From assembly GCA_019059635.1 (NCBI GenBank), contig JAGVRJ010000008.1, positions 806,001 through 870,000 on the forward strand: a stretch of DNA of 64,000 bases, given 5' to 3'. A program made the position numbers and the translations under genes. Source of the stretch: Proales similis. Lineage: Eukaryota > Rotifera > Eurotatoria > Ploima > Proalidae. Under the pieces are notes generated by a model. It saw only the letters and a list, made by a program, of their open reading frames with translations, was not told where the DNA came from and made no database searches. Positions 56,640 through 64,000 of the stretch are shown here, piece by piece. Within the stretch, counting starts at the first letter, position 1. Each line of letters begins with the position of its first letter.

Positions 56640-59600
56640 TTAAAGCAAAGGCTTTTTTTCATCCACATCGTCGACCACCTCCTGTGGGGCGGAGGAAGCC
56701 GACGTCTCTGCTGGAACTGTCGCTTCGGGCGCACTTTCGGCAGCTCTACCGGATGACTGACTGGCCATGGCTATGAGCCTCTCTCTGGTTGCCGGGTCGA
56801 GGCTGTAAACAAGCTCGTGGAAGATGCTGTTCTCGTCGTGGATCAAGTCGATGGGGCGGCCGAAGCTCTGCAGCAGGCCGTTCTTCATGCACTTTTGGCG
56901 AGGTGCGTTCAGACAAAGGAGGAGAAGGAGGCAGGCGGGCGATTTACCAGAATGCGGTCGCTGTCGATTATGGTCTGCAGTCGGTGGGCGATGGTCAGCA
57001 CGGTGCAGTCGGCAAAGCATTCGCGGATCGCTCTCTGCACATGAGCGTCGGTGCTAGAAACGCAGCAGAGAGAGAGAACGCGTGAATAGAAGGTTGAGGG
57101 AACGGGCGAGGGAAGGGAAGGCAACCTGAGGTCGACGTTGGCAGTGGCCTCGTCTATGACGAGCACCTTGCTCTTCTGGATGATGGCTCGGGCCAGACAG
57201 ATGAGCTGCTTCTGGCCGACGCTGAGGTTGCTGCCGGCCTTGGCCACCTCCGAGTCGAGGCCGTGTTGCATGTCGGCGATGGCCGAGCGCAGCTGCACGC
57301 GCTCGAGCGCGGCCCACAGCGCCTCGTCCGAGTGCTCGCCGAACGGGTCGAGGTTGGAGCGGATGGTGCCGATGAACAGGGTCGGCTCCTGAGGAATGAT
57401 GGAGATGCGGCGGCGCAGGTCGTTGAGCGAGACGCGTTTGGTGTCGACGCCGTCGATGAGGATGCAGCCCCGCGGCTCTGCCATTCTGAACAGCATCTGG
57501 ATGATGGTCGACTTGCCGGCGCCGGTGCGACCCACGATGCCGATTTTCTCGCCCGGAGCGATGGTGAGCGACAAGTCGCTGAGCACGTCCGGCAGCTTCT
57601 TGTCGTAGCTGAACGACACCTTCTGGAACTCGATCTTGCCCTGCTGTGGCCACTCCTTGGCCGGTTTGATCTCGCCCTGGTGCAAATCTTCACTGTCTAG
57701 ATCTCTGTATTCCAGAATTCGCTCGACAGAAGTCATCTTCCATATCGGTCAATTATTACTTAGCAGCTTTATTTTTTTGATTTGTACTAACCAGATTTTC
57801 TACTTCGCAGCTCTGCCTAATTCCCCATTGGAAATAGCCGGTCATCTGAAATATGTAAATAAACACGAGTCCAACTTGGCCAGAGCTCAGCTGGAGAGAT
57901 TCTTGATGCGTGATTAGAAATACAGTAAATCGTCTTGTTCTCGGGTCTGGTCTTACCTTTCAAGAATATTATTCCTAAAATGACCGCAGCAGAAAAAGTC
58001 ACGGCCAACCATTCTGGAGAGAGTCAATTATCTAGGAGGATGTTTAGAACTAATTGTGATCTCTATATACCGAGTCTGATGGCGAACCAGCGATTTATGT
58101 GGAAGAAAACGCTGTTGGTTGCCGTGAACCGGTCGGTGTGTTGGTGATATTCTTGCTCGAGGACGGTTTGCTTGCCACAAGCGCGAACTGTTGTGAGACC
58201 GGAAATGAGATTGCTCAAATGAACGAATATGGGCGAACGATCTTGAATATGGCCGAATAAGTGCAAAAGCTGTGTAAAATTGCTTAAATGGCTCACTTAT
58301 GGCTTCGATTCTCTTAACTTCGCGCGACGAAGAGAGGAAATACTTGCGGACGTAGATCAGCAGAGCGAGCAGGGGCAAAATTGAAATCACAATCCAGGCA
58401 TTGAAGCTGACCGAAATGCCAACTGTGCCCAGAATCACAGCCATCACCTTATAAAGAGTTTCTGTAACAAGGCCGGTCAGCATCTAGCGCCGCTAGCTAA
58501 CTCACGTGCATAAAGTCAAACACGGTCAACGGAATGTTCTCGTCTACTTGATTGATGTCTTTGGAAAAGCGATTCATAATGCGTCCGAGTGGATTCAAAT
58601 CGAAAAAGCGGCTCGGCGCTCGCAGCACATGGTCAAACATCTGAGCGTGCAGCTTCGTGGCCGTTCTGGCACTCAAGCCGAAGAAAACGGCCGAGCGGAC
58701 AAAGGCGATCACAACCGAAAGTAGAATGAGTCCTTCGAACATTAAGCATGTCGACAAGAGCACCAAACCGCAAGAGTTCAAACGAGCACTTACCACAGTA
58801 GATTTTGAAGAACAACGGACGCTGTTCGAACAGCTCGTGGTCATTTGTTGTTGAGGTGTGATTGAAGCCAGTCGCGTTTACTGATGATGGCGCAAGGCTG
58901 ATTTTTCTGTTCAGATCTGCTTCTTCGATGGACGCCCTAGTGAAAGCTTGAGAAAACAAGTCGATGTATAGCCAATGAGCAGATTCCAACCAATGAGAGG
59001 CCCAAAAGTCGGCAAGTATGACCGACAAACGGGAAAGAGCGAAGATGATGAAATTCAGGGCCATGCCCAACACGCCGCCGCCCACTCGAAAGTAATTCAA
59101 GTAAGTTTGCCAACTCATGCGTCCGACTACTCGGCTCTCGTCGGCCTCCGACTGCTGCTTGAGCGCCTTCTCTGGCTAAACAAAATCATCAAACTTAACA
59201 AATAGAGTTGCGGGTGTAGAGAAAGAGCGCAGCCAACCGAAATAGAGAGAACACTCGAGCTGATCTCCATCGCTGTTTGGTTCTCTTCGAAGTGGCTGTC
59301 CTGAAAGTCGACAGACAGATCGTCGCTTCTCTCGCTCCTGGTCGTGTTCTGGCGAGTGCGTATCGCCTGCGCCATTTCCTCTTGAATGAGCTCGGCCTCA
59401 AGGCCAGAACGAACAAGACTTGCAAAGTCGCCGTCAAAAGCAACCGCGCCCTCTTTCAAGTGAACTATCTTGCGAACGCTCTTGAGCAGTTGAACCTGAT
59501 GAGTCACCAGGATTCTGATCTTGTTCTTCAAGTAGCCGTTTATGCAGCTTTCAAGAGGCAAATTCTTGACAATAAGAATCGAAAGAATTAGCTAATGCTC

Positions 59601-61648
59601 ACTTTTCAAACAGCTCTTTGGACACGTTGGCATCAACGGCACTGAGAGGATCGTCGAGCAGAAAAATGTCCGCGTCACTGTACAGAGCGCGAGCGAGACT
59701 CACACGAGCACGTTGACCACCGCTCAAGTTGACACCCTTTTCCCCTATGAGTGTGTGCTTGCCGAACGGCAGCTGCGCAAGGTCTTCTTCCAAACAAGCG
59801 GCTTTGACGATTTTGTTGAACTTTTGCCGCTCGTAGGGCATTCCGAACAAGATGTTCTGGCGCACAGTGGCCGTGAATATCCACGGCTCTTGACTGACGT
59901 AGAAAAAGCGACCTCTGATTCTGGCGCTGCCTTCGATTTTGTTCATCTCGTTCATCATTGCCATCAACAAGCTGCTCTTTCCCGCTCCGACAGGGCCAGT
60001 GATGGCGACTAGATCGCCCTTCCGCGCAACGAGACTTATGCTCTTCAGCTCAAATTCGCTGCGTTTTTCCAGAGACCAGCAAGCAGTCAATCCTTGCAAA
60101 TCGACACAAACTTCGGCGCTAGATGCATTTGACGAGACGTTGCTTGTTTCTTTGCGTTGCAGATACTCCTGTCGATGGTTAGAAATGTTTGAGCTCAGAT
60201 CGGTCAGGCTGCTTACTTCCATGCGCTTGAGACCCACTCGGGCGCCGGCGAGTATAGTGATCTCTTTGATGAAGAAAAAGCCGAACGAACTACTCACTTT
60301 GATAAATAGACCCTTTTTGAGGAGAAGAAAATTTGAAGGCTGGCGATTCGGGCAGTCGTAACAAACACTTGCCATTCCGATCACAATGTAGCTCGGTCGA
60401 AGAGGAACGTTGGCAAACAAATAGAACACAGTGATGCTCGTGAATGCGATCAGACTGGGCAGAACTTCGTCGATTGCTGAGTAGATGCCGGTCACCAAAT
60501 AGAGCAGCCGTTGGTACTTGACTTCTTTGCGTCGCAGATTGTCAACCAGCTTCATGAACGGCGCTTCCCAGCAGTACATTTTGATTATTTTTATTCCGTA
60601 CAAAATCTCGTTGACCAGATTGATTCGTCTATCGCTCTTTTTCGAGGTGATTTGGCGAAATCTCTCGAACAATTTTCCAAGTAAAACTTGAAACGGAACG
60701 ATGAGCAGAAAGAAGAGCAAGCCAGAGAGGAACGTGAGATTTATGAGTCTGATCAGCATGAACACTGCGATTATGGCCTCGGCCGGCCCGATGAACAAGT
60801 AGGCCAGGAAGTAGATTGAGAACTCAATTCGATTGGTGTCGTTTGTGATCATGTTGAGAACGAGGCCGGACATTTCGTTGCCGAGCTCGCTTTGATCCAG
60901 TTTTGCAATCTTTCAGAAAATCAATTGACGCCCAAAGAGCAGGAGTGTGGAAACCGAACGAACCTTTCGATTTATGAGGCCTGAACAAGCGACGCGCAGA
61001 CGAACGCTCATTACAATTATTTGCAGAAAGTACGGATGGTGAATGATGGCGCAGACCACGTTTATGCCAATCACCAGGCCGGCGTAGACCAGTGAGCTCT
61101 TCAGGTCACGTTCGCCGTCAAAATATTCTAGTACTTTGGCGAGGAAATACGGCTGCAGCAACTTGAGGAACTCCTTTAGAGCGATTTACTCCTATTAGAT
61201 CAAGTTTGTGGGGACAAAAATCTTTGACTTGGCCACCTCTGTAACGATCAAAATGCTCGTGAGAAGGAATTGGCGCGCATGGATCCGGGCGAGAGCTCGA
61301 GCCAGACTTGGTTTCTTGCGTTCAAGTTCCTTTTTCCATTCTCTGGTTTATTCAAATGTCGAATAAAAATCAATTTGCGCCGTCAATCAGTCCAAATGAG
61401 GCTACCTCTCAAGCTGGTCGGTAAGCTGCTCAGATTCAAGGCCCGGCTGGACGTTGTAAATATCGGTCTCCTCTATTGGCCGCTCATATCCGGTGGTGAG
61501 CAGCGGGGAAATCCAACTTAATAGCGATAAGATTTAAAAATGGTTCAGTGACAACCGAATAGAATAAAAATTACAAAATAAAAAGCTTGGACAGGAAATT
61601 GGCCTTCAGAATCGGATTTGGATTATCAAAATGAGGCCTGAAGTCCAT
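56640..61648 (-). CDS. ABC transporter, ABCC/MRP4-like (complete, gene 1 of a tandem pair)
   Basis: Seventeen exons sum in phase to 1,360 aa: 61575-61648, 61406-61516, 61237-61342, 60964-61173, 60367-60909, 60217-60312, 59603-60168, 59238-59547, 58794-59175, 58506-58732, 58297-58447, 58071-58241, 57957-58013, 57792-57901, 57126-57736, 56948-57053 and 56640-56891. It has short-MRP architecture without TMD0. The N-terminus is [23 protein letters not shown]1 includes [17 protein letters not shown]1 has [27 protein letters not shown] and [14 protein letters not shown]2 includes [23 protein letters not shown]2 has [22 protein letters not shown] and [12 protein letters not shown]. It would export organic anions, nucleotides or eicosanoids as MRP4 does, but substrates are not predictable. 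The NBD2 end shares a near-identical tract with gene 2. The exon 5/6 junction and the end of exon 8 are less certain. Confidence 0.93.
56657..57679 (-). repeat. Near-identical 1,023-bp tract, copy in ABCC gene 1
   Basis: Aligns without indels to 62243-63265 (constant offset 5,586). By eye I count six mismatches, all at the 3' end of the genes (four within about 56802-56830, one in the intron near 56913, one near 57011). The roughly 670 bp from about 57012 to 57679 show none. The tract covers the last 3' coding exon, two introns and most of the NBD2 exon. Identity ends abruptly at 57679, inside a coding exon. GC content is visibly higher than in the rest of the gene. Confidence 0.95.
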
Positions 61649-62225
61649 GTTTGCATTTGTTCTGGTCGCTTCCCTGTTGACTTGGCGGCAAGAGCCTCAA
61701 TATAACCTAAACTGACCTTGAATGAATTCATAAATGAAACCAAGGCGACATGAGGAGGGTTGAAAATGGCTTGAATTTTGTAGACGAATTTTTGCTTGGA
61801 ATATTTGTAGGAGAAGTTACGCGAACTTATGCTCAGTAGGAGCCGGAACGCTAAATGTATGCACATATTTACACGAGTTGATTATGCCTCATAAAAATAA
61901 AATGGAACGATTTTTTATCAATAAAATGCAAATTGTTCTGGTGTGCGAATTGATAAAAAAGAAAAATTTGAAATTGAAAATTTAAAAGCTTTGTCTGCTG
62001 AATTTAATTCTCAAACGAGATTTATGCAAATGAAATTTCAAAATCGTTGAGCAATTATAGGCAACACAATCTTAACAGCTCATCGCTCTTTCTCTCATTT
62101 CGGCGAAATTTCGCTCAATTTCTCATCAATGTCACCTTTGAGATTTGATTTAATCACAAATTACACTCAATGCGACCGTATCGGGCCGAAAAATTAGTTT
62201 TGTTAGAGCAAAACTCTTCAGATTT
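61649..62225. other. Spacer between the tandem ABCC genes
   Basis: About 580 bp, AT-rich, no coding signal. It must hold the 3' UTR of gene 2 and the promoter and 5' UTR of gene 1, since both are on the minus strand. Confidence 0.5.
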
Positions 62226-64000
62226 TCAGATCAAGTTCTGAGTTTCATCCACATCGTCGACCACCTCCTGTGGGGCGGAGGAAGCCGACGTCTCTGCTGG
62301 AACTGTCGCTTCGGGCGCACTTTCGGCAGCTCTACCGGATGACTGACTGGCCATGGCTATGAGCCTCTCTCTGGTTGCCGGGTCGAGACTGTAGACAAGT
62401 TCGTGGAAGATGCTGGTCTCGTCGTGGATCAAGTCGATGGGGCGGCCGAAGCTCTGCAGCAGGCCGTTCTTCATGCACTTTTGGCGAGGTGCGTTCAGGC
62501 AAAGGAGGAGAAGGAGGCAGGCGGGCGATTTACCAGAATGCGGTCGCTGTCGATTATGGTCTGCAGTCGGTGGGCGATGGTCAGCACGGTGCAGTCAGCA
62601 AAGCATTCGCGGATCGCTCTCTGCACATGAGCGTCGGTGCTAGAAACGCAGCAGAGAGAGAGAACGCGTGAATAGAAGGTTGAGGGAACGGGCGAGGGAA
62701 GGGAAGGCAACCTGAGGTCGACGTTGGCAGTGGCCTCGTCTATGACGAGCACCTTGCTCTTCTGGATGATGGCTCGGGCCAGACAGATGAGCTGCTTCTG
62801 GCCGACGCTGAGGTTGCTGCCGGCCTTGGCCACCTCCGAGTCGAGGCCGTGTTGCATGTCGGCGATGGCCGAGCGCAGCTGCACGCGCTCGAGCGCGGCC
62901 CACAGCGCCTCGTCCGAGTGCTCGCCGAACGGGTCGAGGTTGGAGCGGATGGTGCCGATGAACAGGGTCGGCTCCTGAGGAATGATGGAGATGCGGCGGC
63001 GCAGGTCGTTGAGCGAGACGCGTTTGGTGTCGACGCCGTCGATGAGGATGCAGCCCCGCGGCTCTGCCATTCTGAACAGCATCTGGATGATGGTCGACTT
63101 GCCGGCGCCGGTGCGACCCACGATGCCGATTTTCTCGCCCGGAGCGATGGTGAGCGACAAGTCGCTGAGCACGTCCGGCAGCTTCTTGTCGTAGCTGAAC
63201 GACACCTTCTGGAACTCGATCTTGCCCTGCTGTGGCCACTCCTTGGCCGGTTTGATCTCGCCCTGATGAATGCTTTCGGTCGGAAGAGATATGTACTCCC
63301 AGATTCTTTCTAAAGATGTCGACTTGACAAAGGAGCTGTTCAAGATCGGCCAAACGACCAAATTTTCAACATTTACCAATTTATCCACTTCACAGCTCTG
63401 CATTACGCACCATTGAAATATTGCGGATAGATTGATGCAGTAGGAAAGGTAAAGGGCCACTTTGCTTCGTGTGTTCTCAGAACTGCCTTCTTTTTCTGCC
63501 TCATCCAAAGGGGAAAGGATGCAAACACCAATAACAATTAGGTTGAAAAAAGCGGTGAGTAGATCCAGTCTGATTTGAAACCAGCGCTGAACTGAAATCA
63601 AAGAGTAGAAAGAGCCGTTATTAAGATTGAGCTTCTCTTCAAACTTTCGCTCCATCTCGCTCCGGTTCTTGCAAGCTCTTATAACTGCTAGGCCGTCACA
63701 TAAACTCACTGCGTCATTGAGCAGTGGACTCTTATCTAAATATTGCTCGTCTTTTTAGGACCAACATTTGCTTTATTCGGCCGATTTTTACTTGTGCACT
63801 CGAGCCGCCTTAGACCGCTTATGAGAGGAACGATTCGTTTCCGCATAAGAATGAAAGTCGTGGCCAACGGAATCAGTGCAGCCACGATCCAAGGGTTCAG
63901 ATTGATGGCAAGTATAATCACTGACAATATAATAGCCGAGTTCTTGCAACCTCTTAAGTCGTCGTTCGTTTGTTTCTCGTTCGTTTTAGCTTACTTGAAT
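62226..64000 (-). CDS. ABC transporter, ABCC/MRP4-like (gene 2, partial; 5' part off the window)
   Basis: Visible exons: 63995-64000 (end of an exon, ATT CAA before GTAAGC), 63792-63942, 63377-63735, 62712-63322, 62534-62639 and 62226-62477. They encode the second half of TMD2 and all of NBD2. The 151-bp, 611-bp, 106-bp and 252-bp exons equal their counterparts in gene 1. The 359-bp exon replaces three gene 1 exons (171, 57 and 110 bp). NBD2 has [15 protein letters not shown] and [12 protein letters not shown]. The C-terminus ends DVDETQNLI versus DVDEKKPLL in gene 1. Upstream of the shared tract the protein is well diverged from gene 1 (for example LERIWEYISLPTES versus [14 protein letters not shown]). 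The 54-bp intron at 63323-63376 has no stop in frame. Confidence 0.92.
62243..63265 (-). repeat. Near-identical 1,023-bp tract, copy in ABCC gene 2
   Basis: Partner of 56657-57679, same orientation and no indels. Outside both ends similarity drops at once: to the left the two differ right after TTTC, and to the right after CTCGCCCTG. Confidence 0.95.

Noticed and set aside
57138-57700. Long open frames on the plus strand across the ABCC NBD2 exons (and the matching ones at 62724-63313)
   Set aside because: They are antisense shadows in a GC-rich exon; they appear identically in both copies because the DNA is identical. The minus frame carries Walker and signature motifs.
60298-60312. A 15-bp micro-exon in ABCC gene 1
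   Set aside because: It fits in phase but would need a 34-bp intron. Using the donor at 60366 and one exon 60217-60312 keeps frame and gives a TM segment of the expected length.
1-64000. Operons, CRISPR arrays, insertion sequences, rRNA or tRNA genes
   Set aside because: The window is spliced animal DNA. I saw no tRNA T-loop consensus, rRNA sequence, transposase or reverse transcriptase motif that I could support.

Overview
This window is nuclear DNA of a bilaterian animal with a compact, short-intron genome. It carries plexin, a Src-family kinase, a Shaw-type K+ channel, UBE3A, DRP1, MSH2, an endosomal syntaxin, calcyphosin and an NK-type homeobox gene, all read with the standard code. Introns are GT-AG (three GC-AG) and mostly 52-62 bp. 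Many genes end in AATAAA just after the stop, and several neighbours converge with nearly abutting 3' ends. I cannot name the lineage. The small introns, the UPF0728 (C10orf53-type) gene and the modular Cys-rich membrane protein would fit a small-genome spiralian, but that is a weak inference.

Layout. 0-12.4 kb: 3' end of a fidgetin-like AAA ATPase; an aminergic GPCR; a Rossmann(3HCDH_N)-RING fusion divergent from a coiled-coil protein of unknown function; a Src-family kinase; UBE3A with AZUL and HECT domains. 12.4-18.9 kb: 6.5 kb without recognisable coding sequence. 18.9-24.4 kb: Shaw-type K+ channel whose selectivity filter is split over 8-bp and 17-bp micro-exons, then a TMEM8/PGAP6-type membrane hydrolase. 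24.4-28.1 kb: non-coding. 28.1-42 kb: plexin, convergent DRP1 with an antisense gene nested in one of its introns, and a type II membrane protein with about nine Cys-rich modules. 42-52.4 kb: a dense block of MSH2 (24 exons), a UPF0728 gene, an apyrase/CANT1 nucleotidase, an NK homeobox gene, syntaxin 7/12 and calcyphosin. 52.4-56.6 kb: one disordered Ser/Arg-rich protein amid non-coding DNA. 56.6-64 kb: two tandem ABCC (MRP4-like) transporter genes; the second runs off the window.

I rebuilt exons by following homology and checking that splice phases close. For MSH2, DRP1, UBE3A, plexin, syntaxin, TMEM8 and the complete ABCC gene, the summed exon lengths divide by three and give near-normal protein lengths. 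I have no transcript evidence. Individual splice sites, start codons and 3' ends could be wrong, and positions could be off by one in places.

The genes do not form a single pathway. They are ordinary animal genes for signalling (GPCR, Src, plexin), membrane traffic (DRP1, syntaxin), excitability (K+ channel), DNA mismatch repair (MSH2), ubiquitin ligation (UBE3A, RING fusion) and export (ABCC). The most notable observations are a 1,023-bp tract about 99% identical between two otherwise diverged ABCC paralogs (apparent gene conversion), the catalytically altered 3HCDH_N-RING fusion, the micro-exon-encoded K+ filter, and a Src-family kinase whose activation loop lacks the usual autophosphorylated Tyr.
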